Assembly: GCF_025630775.1 (NCBI RefSeq)
Contig: NZ_JAOSZE010000003.1
Location: forward strand, 62,001-126,000
DNA length: 64,000 bases
Source: Actinoplanes sp. KI2
Lineage (GTDB): Bacteria > Actinomycetota > Actinomycetes > Mycobacteriales > Micromonosporaceae
Reading direction: 5' to 3'
Position numbers and translations under genes: made by a program. Positions 17,308-25,275 of the stretch are shown here, piece by piece. The notes below the pieces were generated by a model. The model was not told where the DNA came from. It was given only the letters and a program-made list of their open reading frames with translations, and searched no databases. Position 1 is the first letter of the stretch; the number at the start of each line of letters is the position of its first letter.

Positions 17308-18255
17308 CTAGAGCCAGCCGCGCTTGGCCGCCTGGAAGGCCAGCCCCGCCCGGCTGTCGACGCCGAACACCCCCATCATCCGGTCGAGCCGGCGCTGCAC
17401 GGTCCGCTTGCTCACCCCGAGGTGGGTGGCGATGGACTTGTCCGGCATGCCGGCCACGACCAGCGAGAGCAGCAGCTTGTCCGGTTCGTCGGCGCCCTCG
17501 CCGCCGCCCAGCGGGGTGGCCCGATCCCAGTAGCTCTCGAAGAGCGCGACCAGCGCGGCCAGCAGCTCGCTCGAGCGGACCACCGCGGCGGTCGGCTCGG
17601 CGACGGCCCACTCCGCGTCCGGCACGAGCGGGCAGATGGCCAGCTCCCGGTCGGCCACGGCGAGCCGGACCGGCAGCAGCGGCAGCACCCGCGCCTGCTC
17701 GCCCCAGCTCACCGCCTCGACAATGCCCGCCAGCTCGGCCGGCTTCTCCAGCAGCGCCCGCTCGTAGATCGCCCGATATCGGACACCACGGGCCAGAGCG
17801 GCCTTCTCCTCGGTGTTCACCGGCCCCGGCATGGCCAGCGGGTTGGCCCGGGAGAACCAGAGGATCTCCTCGCGCGCCGAGTCCTGCAGGTCGCGCAGCC
17901 GCTCGCGCAGCGTCCCGGCGCCCACCACGATCTCCACGAGGTGGTCGGCGCTGCGCCGGCGGGTGCTGGTGCGGTACTCCTCGCCGAGCGCGGCCACCAG
18001 CCGGCGGGCCGACTCCAGCGCCTCCTGCTCGCGCAGCAGCGCCTCACCCAGCGCCACGTCCGGCGGCAACGCGTGGAACGTGGGCCCGGGTGTCACCAGG
18101 CCCCTGCGCTGCAACGCCGCCAACAACTCCGTCGCCTGGCCCGGCCCGATGCCGGCCCGCGCGGCGAACTCCTCCGTGCCGACCCCGGACATCCGCATGA
18201 GCAGCCGGTAGGCCTGCTCCTCGGACGCGGGCAGCAGATCAAGCCGCTCAACCAC
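17308..18255 (-). CDS. TrmB/LuxR-type transcriptional regulator
   Basis: A 315-residue regulator. The N-terminus looks like a TrmB winged helix (EEQAYRLLMRMSGVGTEEFAARAGIGPGQATELLAAL). The middle resembles the TrmB effector/PLD-like region (LRDLQDSAREEILWF...RGVRYRAIYERALLE). The C-terminus is a LuxR helix-turn-helix (LLLSLVVAGMPDKSIATHLG and VSKRTVQRRLDRMM). This architecture is frequent in actinomycetes, often near specialised-metabolism or stress genes. GTG 18255 is the start that gives the family N-terminus. It is convergent with the response regulator and divergent from the AlkZ-like gene. Confidence 0.8.
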   Translation of the reverse strand: MVERLDLLPASEEQAYRLLMRMSGVGTEEFAARAGIGPGQATELLAALQRRGLVTPGPTFHALPPDVALGEALLREQEALESARRLVAALGEEYRTSTRRRSADHLVEIVVGAGTLRERLRDLQDSAREEILWFSRANPLAMPGPVNTEEKAALARGVRYRAIYERALLEKPAELAGIVEAVSWGEQARVLPLLPVRLAVADRELAICPLVPDAEWAVAEPTAAVVRSSELLAALVALFESYWDRATPLGGGEGADEPDKLLLSLVVAGMPDKSIATHLGVSKRTVQRRLDRMMGVFGVDSRAGLAFQAAKRGWL

Positions 18256-18430
18256 GCGCCCACTGTACGAACGAAGGGCCGCGCAGGCTAACCCGAGCGG
18301 CCCCGAAACGATCACACTTCGGGCAGCGAGCCGTTGCCGAGCTGGCGGCGCGCGGCCTGGTCTTCCTCGACGAGAACCGGGCGATCGGCCTGGCCCTGCC
18401 GGCGATCCCCGGGCGTTAGTCTGGCTGACC

Positions 18431-19507
18431 ATGCACAAGCTCTCCCGGGCGGAGGCGAGGCGCATCGCGGTGCGGGCCCAACTGCTCGACGCCGCGCGCC
18501 CCGACCACCTGCTCGACATGGTTCACGGGCTGACCCAGGTGCAGGCCGACCCCACCGCCGCGGTCGCGCCGAGTGCCCACCTGGTCGCCTGGTGCCGGCT
18601 CGGCTCGGCATACTCCCCGGCCGACCTCACCGCGGCACTGGCCGACCGGACGCTGATCGAGCTGCGTGGCATGATCCGCCCGGCCGAGGACATCGCGCTC
18701 TACCGCGCCGAGATGGCCGCCTGGCCCGGTACCGGCAAGCTCACCCGCTGGCAGGAGAACCTCCGGGACTGGGTACGCGCGAACGACGGCTGCCGCCGCG
18801 ACATCCTGGCCCGGCTGGACGCGGACGGGCCGCTGAGCACGCGGGAGCTGCCGGACACCTGCACGGTGCCGTGGCGGTCGAGCGGCTGGAACGACAACCG
18901 CAACCTGGACCGGCTGCTCGACCTGATGGTCCAGCGGGGCGAGGTGGCGCTGGCCGGCCGGCGACGCGGCGACCGGATCTGGGACCTGGCCGAGCGGGTC
19001 TACCTGGACGACCCGGTGGTGCCGCTCGAGGAGGCGCTGCGCCGGCGCGACGAGCGGGAGCTGGCCTCGATGGGCCTGGTCCGTGGGCGGTCCACCCAGG
19101 TCGAGCCGTTTGCCGGCGAGCCGGCGGAGGTCGACGGCGTACGGGGTCGGTGGCGGGTGGATCCCGCCCAGCTGGATCAGCCGTTCGCCGGGCGGGTCGC
19201 GCTGCTGTCCCCGCTGGATCGGCTGGTCTACGACCGCAAGCGGATGACCGACCTGTTCGAGTTCGACTATCAGCTGGAGATGTACAAGCCGGTCGGTAAG
19301 CGCCGGTGGGGCTACTGGGCGCTGCCGATCCTGGCCGGCGACCGGTTGGTCGGCAAGGTCGACGCGACCGCCGACCGGAAGGCGGGCGTGCTGCGGGTGA
19401 ACGCGATCCACGAGGACGTGGCGTTCGACGAGGCCGCGGTCGGCACGGAGATCGCCGAGCTGGCGGACTGGCTCGGGCTCGACCCGGTGGGCTCGATCGC
19501 CGCCTGA
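18431..19507 (+). CDS. AlkZ/YcaQ-like winged-helix DNA glycosylase family protein
   Basis: A 358-residue protein of the HTH_42 (winged-helix DNA-binding) family that includes the DNA glycosylases AlkZ and YcaQ, which unhook crosslinks and bulky alkyl adducts. The catalytic QxQ motif is visible as Gln36-Val-Gln38 in LTQVQADPT. The three tandem winged-helix segments and the C-terminal barrel (LLSPLDRLVYDRKRMTDLFEF...GYWALPILAGDRLVGKVDA) are present. AlkZ itself is tied to azinomycin resistance; many actinomycetes carry diverse paralogues, and no such cluster is seen here. TAGTCT 8 nt before the ATG and no Shine-Dalgarno suggest leaderless expression. Confidence 0.8.
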   Translation: MHKLSRAEARRIAVRAQLLDAARPDHLLDMVHGLTQVQADPTAAVAPSAHLVAWCRLGSAYSPADLTAALADRTLIELRGMIRPAEDIALYRAEMAAWPGTGKLTRWQENLRDWVRANDGCRRDILARLDADGPLSTRELPDTCTVPWRSSGWNDNRNLDRLLDLMVQRGEVALAGRRRGDRIWDLAERVYLDDPVVPLEEALRRRDERELASMGLVRGRSTQVEPFAGEPAEVDGVRGRWRVDPAQLDQPFAGRVALLSPLDRLVYDRKRMTDLFEFDYQLEMYKPVGKRRWGYWALPILAGDRLVGKVDATADRKAGVLRVNAIHEDVAFDEAAVGTEIAELADWLGLDPVGSIAA

Positions 19508-19528
19508 TTGCATCGATCTTTGTCGATG

Positions 19529-19554
19529 GTTATCGTGCCGTGTTAACGATAACA
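19529..19554. promoter_or_regulatory. LacI-type inverted repeat upstream of pectinesterase
   Basis: TGTTAACGATAACA at 19541-19554 is a 14-bp near-palindrome with the central CG of LacI-family operators. GTTATCG (19529-19535) and CGATAAC (19547-19553) also form a wider inverted repeat. It lies 55 bp upstream of the pectinesterase start, a typical repressor position. Confidence 0.5.
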
Positions 19555-19608
19555 ACGATCACATCGGGGTGGGGTCGTGGGAGCACACCGGTGTGGAGGA
19601 GGTCCCCC

Positions 19609-20592
19609 ATGCATCGCCCCACGGTTGCCCTGCTCGCCGCCGCCACGCTGATCCTCGCCTCGGCGGCCCCGGCCCGCGCGGCCACGACCATCACGGTCGC
19701 CGCCGACGGCTCCGGTAACTACACCACCATCCAGGCCGCGCTGGCCGCCGCCGCGTCCGGCGACACCATCTCGGTGAAGGCCGGCACCTACCACGGCCAG
19801 GTCTCCATCCCGTCCGCCAAGTCGGGCATCACCATCAAGGGCGCCACCGGCACCGCCACCGACATCGTCATCACCGGGAACACCCCGCAGTCCAGCGGCG
19901 GGGCGTCCGGCAGCGCCACGGTGCTCAACCTCGCGGCCAACACCACCATCACCGGGGTGACGATCGCCAACACGTACGGATCGGGCAGTCAGGCCCTCGC
20001 CCTCTATGCCGGCGGCGATCGGCAGACCTACCGCAACGTCCGGCTGCTCGGCTACCAGGACACGTTCCTGTCCTGGGGCGGCACCGGCAGCAAGCAGGTC
20101 CGGCAGTACGTCTACAAGAGCTACATCGAGGGCGCGGTCGACTTCATCTACGGCAACGGCGCGCTGGTCATCGACAGTTCGACGATTCGCTCGCTCGATC
20201 GCGGCAGCAGCAACAACGGCTACCTCACCGCCGCCGCCACCAATGCGTCCAACACGTACGGCATCCTGATCACCCGCTCGACCCTGTCGTCGAGCGCCGC
20301 CGCGCAGACCGTCGCGCTGGGCCGCTGCTGGCACGCGGGCGGCGCCACCGACGCGATCGGCCAGGTCCTGATCCGTGACTCGGCCCTGGGCGGCCACATC
20401 CGGCAGGCCGGCGCGTGGCAGGACATGAGCGGCTTCTCCTGGAAGACGTGCCGCTTCAACGAATACAACAACTCCGGCGCCGGCGCCTCCCAGGGCACCT
20501 CGGACCGCCCGCAGATGAGCGCCTCAACGGCGGCCAACTACACGTCCCAGAAATACCTGGCCGGGTCCGACGGCTGGAACCCGGTCCAGTAG
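19609..20592 (+). CDS. Secreted pectinesterase (CE8)
   Basis: A 327-residue secreted enzyme that removes methyl esters from homogalacturonan. The signal peptide ends at ARA-ATT. The right-handed parallel beta-helix carries the CE8 motifs: GNYTTIQAAL, GxYxE-like GTYHGQV, QALALY, YQDTFLS (Gln and first Asp), DFIYGNG (second Asp) and LGRCWH (Arg/Trp). ATG 19609 follows GGAGGAGG (19595-19602) with 6-nt spacing. It ends 10 bp from the convergent ricin-repeat protein gene. The second pectinesterase and the PL26-like lyase nearby suggest a pectin-use set. Confidence 0.92.
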   Translation: MHRPTVALLAAATLILASAAPARAATTITVAADGSGNYTTIQAALAAAASGDTISVKAGTYHGQVSIPSAKSGITIKGATGTATDIVITGNTPQSSGGASGSATVLNLAANTTITGVTIANTYGSGSQALALYAGGDRQTYRNVRLLGYQDTFLSWGGTGSKQVRQYVYKSYIEGAVDFIYGNGALVIDSSTIRSLDRGSSNNGYLTAAATNASNTYGILITRSTLSSSAAAQTVALGRCWHAGGATDAIGQVLIRDSALGGHIRQAGAWQDMSGFSWKTCRFNEYNNSGAGASQGTSDRPQMSASTAANYTSQKYLAGSDGWNPVQ

Positions 20593-20602
20593 CGGCCGCC
20601 GC

Positions 20603-21598
20603 TCAGGGGAGTGTCCAGCTCTGGGTGCCGCCGCCGGTGCACGCGGTGACCTTTGCCGTGGCGCCGGCGGTGCCCGGGTCGGTCAGGCACCGGTTGGTGG
20701 ACGGGTTGACCAGTGCGTGCGACGGGCCCGCCCGCCACTGCTCGGCCGCCGAACTGCCGCACCCGGCAATGTGGACGGTGGCATCCCCGGTCACCTGGGC
20801 GCAGCGGCCGGACACCCGCAGCGTGCCGTCCCGGGCCAGGGTGAACTGCTGGGCGGGCAGGTCGACGCAGGTGGCCACCTGCACCGGGCTGCCGTTCGTG
20901 CCCAGCAGTCCGCCCAGCGCCAGGCAGCGGCCGCTCGCGGCGGTCACCTTGCCGGTGCGGTCGGCGGCCGGCGGCGGGGCGAGCGTCGAGGTGGTCGGGG
21001 GTGACGCGCTGGGCGAGGACGACGCGCCGGCCGACGGTGAAGCCGAGGCGCTCGACGAACTGGCTGACGGGCTCGGGCTGTGCGACGCCGAAGCGCGGGC
21101 CGAGACGCTGGCCGGGTCGGCCGGCAGGTCCGGGGTGAACTGCGGCAGCACCGCCGCCGGCTGGCTGGTGTGCTCGTCGGGGGAGTAGACGAGCCAACCG
21201 GCGACGGCGAGCGCGATGGCCAGGCCGGCCGCCAGGATCGACAGGCGCAGCGGCACCCCGAGGCGTGTCCGGCGTGGCGGCGGGGACGGCAACGGCGTCG
21301 GGGGTTCATCGACGATCGCGGGCTGGATCACCGTGGGCGCCTCGGCGGGCCCTCGACCGGGCCGGTCCGGCGCCGGGCCGACGTAGGGGCGGACCAGGAC
21401 GGGGTCGGGTCGGTCCGCATTCGGCAGCGAAGTGTCCGGCAGCGAAGTGTCCGGCAGCGAAGTGTCCGGCGAAGAAGTATCCGGCTGGGCTGTGTCCGGC
21501 AGGGCAGTGTCCGGCCGGGCAGTGTCCCGCAGGGCGGTGTCGGGTTGCGCCGTGGCGGACCGGTCGGTGGGCCGCCGGTCGTCGTACATGTCGGTCAT
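20603..21598 (-). CDS. Single-pass membrane protein with C-terminal ricin-type lectin domain
   Basis: A 331-residue protein. Residues about 1-60 are cytoplasmic and made of PDT-containing pentapeptides; a Pro-rich stretch follows. One transmembrane helix (about 102-124, LSILAAGLAIALAVAGWLVY) leads to an outside Ser/Ala/Pro-rich linker (about 145-195). The C-terminal ricin B-like beta-trefoil (about 200-331) has repeated Q-x-W/Q-x-F marks (PAQQFTL, AEQWRA, TQSWTLP) and paired Cys. It could bind sugars at the cell surface. ATG 21598 is chosen as the first Met of the repeat-bearing tail. It is divergent from the PL26-like gene, with the LacI-type operator between them, so it may share pectin-linked control. 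Confidence 0.7.
   Translation of the reverse strand: MTDMYDDRRPTDRSATAQPDTALRDTARPDTALPDTAQPDTSSPDTSLPDTSLPDTSLPNADRPDPVLVRPYVGPAPDRPGRGPAEAPTVIQPAIVDEPPTPLPSPPPRRTRLGVPLRLSILAAGLAIALAVAGWLVYSPDEHTSQPAAVLPQFTPDLPADPASVSARASASHSPSPSASSSSASASPSAGASSSPSASPPTTSTLAPPPAADRTGKVTAASGRCLALGGLLGTNGSPVQVATCVDLPAQQFTLARDGTLRVSGRCAQVTGDATVHIAGCGSSAAEQWRAGPSHALVNPSTNRCLTDPGTAGATAKVTACTGGGTQSWTLP
21422..21556 (-). repeat. About nine 15-bp tandem repeats (PDTxx pentapeptides)
   Basis: Units of 15 bp run head to tail. The first three (21422-21466) are identical and the others progressively diverge towards 21556. They encode pentapeptides such as SLPDT and AQPDT in the cytoplasmic tail of the ricin-repeat membrane protein. 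Threonines in the repeat could be phosphorylation sites (speculative). Confidence 0.9.
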
Positions 21599-21690
21599 GT
21601 CGAGTCTCGGGTCGAGGGGACGATGCGGACAGGTAGGTGACCATACGCGAAATAGCCGCGAAAGGATCGAAGTGTCTGTCCGGATCGTGA

Positions 21691-21704
21691 GGTAAGCGCT
21701 TTCC
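21691..21704. promoter_or_regulatory. LacI-type operator upstream of PL26-like lyase
   Basis: GGTAAGCGCTTTCC is one base from the perfect palindrome GGAAAGCGCTTTCC and has the central CG of LacI-family sites. Nearly the same sequence, GGTAAGCCCTTTCC, precedes the second pectinesterase at 31515. It lies in the divergent promoter region 69 bp before the lyase start. Confidence 0.65.
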
Positions 21705-21772
21705 CCACAATGGAGCGCGATCACCGGGCATCGATTGACATGGATCACCGCGACCGCGTACCGGTAGGCCTC

Positions 21773-24412
21773 ATGACACCACCGCTGACCCGCCGGACCC
21801 TGCTCGCGAGCACCCTGGCCGCCGCCGCGCCGCTCCCGGCCCTCGACCCGGAAGCGGACGAACCGCCCGAGGTCGAGCTGCACTGGCTGGACGGGGTGCC
21901 CCGGGAGACGACCGGCAGCGCGTGGGGCGTCCCCTGGCCGCGCGGCCGCCTGACCCGTACCACCAAGCTGGCTCTCTCCACCGCCGACGGAACCGCCGTC
22001 CCGGTCCAGTCCTGGCCGCTCGCCTACTGGCCCGACGGCACTCTCAAGTGGACCGGCCACGCGATGGCCGCCGGTGCCGAGGCCGCCCGCTACCGCCTGA
22101 GCCCGGGAAACCCGGCACCACCGGAGACCCCGATCGCGGTCCGGCGGGACGGCAGCGACCTGCTCGTGTCCAACGGCGTCCTCGAGGTGCGCCTGGCCAC
22201 CCGCGGCGACGTCCCGATTCGCGAGATCCGCCGCGCGGGTCGCACCACCGCGACCGGCGGCCGGCTGGTCCTCGACCTGCAGGACCGCCCCGACGACGAG
22301 GCCGGCACCCCGGTGCGGGCCGCCTACCGCGCGATCATCGAGCGGGCCACCGTGGAACAGTCCGGCCCGGTCCGCGCCGTCGTCAGGTTCACCGGCGCCT
22401 ACCGCCGCGGCAACCGCCGCGTCCTGCCCTGGACGCTGCGGGTCTACCTGACCGGCGGCGAGGCGATCCGGCTCGTGCACAGCTTCACCTGGGACGCCGA
22501 CCCGGCCCGGGACTTTGTCCGCGGCCTGGGCCTGCGCTTCGACGTGCCGATGACCGACGCCACCCACGACCGGCACGTCCGCTTCGGCGTGACCGGCGGC
22601 GGCTTCTGGGGTGAGCCGGTGCGCGTGCTGACCGGCCTGCGCCGCGACCCCGGCGCGGCGGTCAACGCGGCCCAGGTGGCCGGCACCGCCACCCCGCCGG
22701 CCGCCGAGTGGAACCCCCAGGTGAGCGCCGGCTACCAGCAGCTCGCCGAGTGGAACGACTTCCGGCTGACCCAGGAGTCGGCCGACCACTTCACCGTCGC
22801 GAAGCGCACCTCGGCCGCGGGCGGGTGGCTGCGGCACGCCGGCCGGGGACGCCGGGCGAGCGGCTTCGGCTACTGCGGCGGCGTCTCGGGCGGGCTGGGT
22901 TTCGGGCTCACCGACTTCTGGCAGCGCTTCCCGCGGGCGCTGGACATCCGGGGCGCGGCGGGCGCGACCGCCGAGGTGACGCTCTGGTCGTGGGCGCCGT
23001 ACGCGCCCGCGATGGACCTGCGGCACTACGACACCACCGCGCACGGCCTGGACCTGTCCTATGAGGACGTGCAGGAGGGGTTCAGCACCCCGGAGGGGAT
23101 CGTCGGGTCCACCGAGATGATCGTGTGGGGCTTCGACCGTACCCCCGCAAGGGAGCGCATCGCGGCGCTCGAGGCCGCACTCACCGCAACCCCGCAGCTG
23201 GTCTGCGAACCGCAGTGGTATCACGCGGCCGGCGTGTTCGGCCGATGGAGCCTGCCCGATCGCAGCACGCCGGCCCGCGCGACGCTGGAGAGCGCGCTGG
23301 ACAACGAGATCGCGTTCTACGCCGGCCAGGTCGACCAGCGCCAGTGGTACGGCTTCTGGCACTACGGCGACGTGATGCATACCTACGATCTGGACCGGCA
23401 CGAGTGGCGCTACGACGTCGGCGGCTACGCCTGGGACAACGGCGAGCTCGGCTCGGACGCCCTGCTCTGGTACGCGTTCCTGCGCTCCGGTCGCGCCGAG
23501 CACTTCCGCCAGGCCCGCGCGATGACCCGGCACATCAGCGAGGTCGACACCCACCACACCGGACGGTTCGCCGGTCTCGGCTCCCGGCACAACGTCTCGC
23601 ACTGGGGTGACGGCGCGAAGGAGGCGCGGATCGGCGAGTCGTTCACCAAGCGGTTCGCCTACTACCTGACCGCCGACGACCTGCTCGGCGACCTGATCCG
23701 CACCTCGTTGCGCGCCGACCGGACCCTGCTCACCGTCGAGCCGCTGCGCGAGGTGCTGCCGCCGCAGACGCTGGCGCCGACCCGGCTGCGGATCGGCCCG
23801 GACTGGTACGCGCTGGTCAGCAACTGGCTCACCGAGTGGGAGCGGACCGGCGACACCCGATGGCGCGATCGGATCGTCACCGGCATGACCGATATTTCGG
23901 CATTTCCCGCGGGGTTGTTCACGGGTGAGGCCGGCGGTGCGGTCGGCTTCGACCCCACGACCGGCCATCTCACCAATTTCACCAAGGGCGACTACACCGG
24001 TGGCTACAACCTGTCGATGGCGTTCGCCGGGGAGCAGATCCTCTGGGAGGCGCTGGATCTTGTCGACGTCCCCGCCTTTAAAGCGAAATTTCTGGAGTTC
24101 GCTCGATATGTTCAGGCGCCGAGTGCGGAAAAGATCGCCCATTATGGCTTCGACTTCAATCCCGGCGTCTTCCCGACGATCTACTCGCGAGTGACCGCCT
24201 GGGCCGGCGAGCAACTGGGCGACGCCGTCATCCGCCGGCGCGGCTGGAGCCTGTTCCTCAACGACCCGGCCGGCAAACCCTGGCCCGCCCCGATCACGGT
24301 CAACGGCGTCCAGGAGATCCCCACCGCCGCCGACTTCGCCACCAACGACTTCGCCCAGCGCGGCCTGGCGATCATCTCGCTCCTGGCCATCGCTCCGGCG
24401 GAGGCACCATAG
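21773..24412 (+). CDS. PcRGLX/YetA-like exo-rhamnogalacturonan lyase (PL26-type)
   Basis: An 879-residue protein opening with an RR-containing signal-like segment (LTRRTLLASTLAAAAPLPA). It then shows the PcRGLX/YetA pattern: VELHWLDGVPRETTGSAWGVPWPRG, PVQSWPLAYWPDGTLKWTGHA, LVSNGVLEVRL, and a large alpha-toroid core (WYGFWHYGDVMHTYD, RYDVGGYAWDNGELG). The family contains the Penicillium exo-rhamnogalacturonan lyase (PL26), so it probably cleaves the rhamnogalacturonan I backbone. ATG 21773 (AGG just upstream) is preferred over ATGs at 21710 and 21740 because the operator would sit too close to those. The last codons and stop lie in a 19-bp tandem repeat leading into an AraC gene. Confidence 0.75.
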   Translation: MTPPLTRRTLLASTLAAAAPLPALDPEADEPPEVELHWLDGVPRETTGSAWGVPWPRGRLTRTTKLALSTADGTAVPVQSWPLAYWPDGTLKWTGHAMAAGAEAARYRLSPGNPAPPETPIAVRRDGSDLLVSNGVLEVRLATRGDVPIREIRRAGRTTATGGRLVLDLQDRPDDEAGTPVRAAYRAIIERATVEQSGPVRAVVRFTGAYRRGNRRVLPWTLRVYLTGGEAIRLVHSFTWDADPARDFVRGLGLRFDVPMTDATHDRHVRFGVTGGGFWGEPVRVLTGLRRDPGAAVNAAQVAGTATPPAAEWNPQVSAGYQQLAEWNDFRLTQESADHFTVAKRTSAAGGWLRHAGRGRRASGFGYCGGVSGGLGFGLTDFWQRFPRALDIRGAAGATAEVTLWSWAPYAPAMDLRHYDTTAHGLDLSYEDVQEGFSTPEGIVGSTEMIVWGFDRTPARERIAALEAALTATPQLVCEPQWYHAAGVFGRWSLPDRSTPARATLESALDNEIAFYAGQVDQRQWYGFWHYGDVMHTYDLDRHEWRYDVGGYAWDNGELGSDALLWYAFLRSGRAEHFRQARAMTRHISEVDTHHTGRFAGLGSRHNVSHWGDGAKEARIGESFTKRFAYYLTADDLLGDLIRTSLRADRTLLTVEPLREVLPPQTLAPTRLRIGPDWYALVSNWLTEWERTGDTRWRDRIVTGMTDISAFPAGLFTGEAGGAVGFDPTTGHLTNFTKGDYTGGYNLSMAFAGEQILWEALDLVDVPAFKAKFLEFARYVQAPSAEKIAHYGFDFNPGVFPTIYSRVTAWAGEQLGDAVIRRRGWSLFLNDPAGKPWPAPITVNGVQEIPTAADFATNDFAQRGLAIISLLAIAPAEAP

Positions 24413-24432
24413 CCCGGCGGAGGCACCATAGC
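24395..24432 (+). repeat. Perfect 19-bp tandem repeat across the lyase stop codon
   Basis: CCGGCGGAGGCACCATAGC occurs twice in tandem (24395-24413, 24414-24432). The first copy holds the end and TAG stop of the PL26-like gene; the second supplies GGAGG upstream of the AraC-type gene. It is a recent slippage duplication at a gene junction. Confidence 0.95.
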
Positions 24433-24435
24433 GGG

Positions 24436-25266
24436 GTGGGACAGACCTATCGCGAGCGGCCGCCGATCCCGGCCTTGGCCGGGTTCGTCTCGTCGACGTG
24501 GGTGCAGGACGTGCCGCCGGAGGCGGATCCGTACGTCCACCGCAGCATCCCCACCGGCGGCGCGGAGATCGTCTGCCGCTCGTCGCTGTCGATCGTCGGA
24601 CCGTCGACCGGGCCCCGCGTCGAGACGCTGGCCCCCGGGACCACCGTCGTCGGCTTGCGGCTCCGGCCGGGCGTGGCCGGCGTCCTGCTCGGCGTCCCCG
24701 CGTCGGAACTCGTGGACGTGACGGTGGACGCCGCCGCGGTCTGGGGCAGCGCCGCTACCCGGGTGGCCGACGCTGCGGGTCCGGAGGATGCGGTGGCCGC
24801 CGTCCAGGCCGTGGTGCGGGAGCGGGTGGCCGCCTCGGCCGGCGTGGACCCGGTGGTGGCGGAGGCGGTGCGCCGGCTGATGCCCGGCCGGACGCCGGAT
24901 GTCCGCTCGCTCTGGTCGTCGCTGGGCCTGGCCGAACGAAGCTTCCGCCGGCTGTGCCGCTCCGCGATCGGGCTGGGGCCCAAGACGTTGCATCGGATGC
25001 TGCGGTTCCAGGGATTCCTCGCGCTGGTCCAGTACGCACTGGCGCGGGGACGCACCCCGGGCGAGGAGGGGCTCGCCCGGTTGGCCGCCGACGCCGGTTA
25101 CGCCGACCAGGCCCACCTGACCCGCGAGTGCGTGCGGCTGACCGGCGTGACGCCCCGGGCGTTCCTGCGCGACGTGACCCGCTCGTGCGGGCACGGCCAC
25201 GACCACGAGGTGTCGTTCGCGCCGCTGGCCGTTCTGGTCAAGAACGGCGGGCCCGGCCGGCCCTAA
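24436..25266 (+). CDS. AraC-family transcriptional regulator
   Basis: A 276-residue regulator. The N-terminal half matches the DUF6597-like sensor found in many actinobacterial AraC proteins (IPALAGFVSSTWVQDVPP...IPTGGAEIVCR...VVGLRLRPG). The C-terminal half has the double helix-turn-helix (LAERSFRRLCRSAIGLGPKTLHRMLRFQ and LARLAADAGYADQAHLTRECVRLTGVTPRAF). The start is GTG 24436, 23 bp after the lyase stop. A FAD oxidoreductase gene starts 10 bp after its stop and is the likeliest regulatory target. Confidence 0.85.
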   Translation: MGQTYRERPPIPALAGFVSSTWVQDVPPEADPYVHRSIPTGGAEIVCRSSLSIVGPSTGPRVETLAPGTTVVGLRLRPGVAGVLLGVPASELVDVTVDAAAVWGSAATRVADAAGPEDAVAAVQAVVRERVAASAGVDPVVAEAVRRLMPGRTPDVRSLWSSLGLAERSFRRLCRSAIGLGPKTLHRMLRFQGFLALVQYALARGRTPGEEGLARLAADAGYADQAHLTRECVRLTGVTPRAFLRDVTRSCGHGHDHEVSFAPLAVLVKNGGPGRP

Positions 25267-25275
25267 CGTCCTCGT

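Noticed and set aside
20603-24214. A 1203-codon open frame on the minus strand covering the PL26-like lyase
   Set aside because: Only its last 331 codons look like protein. The rest is Arg/Val/Gly-rich, lacks any family pattern and is antisense to a well-supported gene; it arises from high GC.
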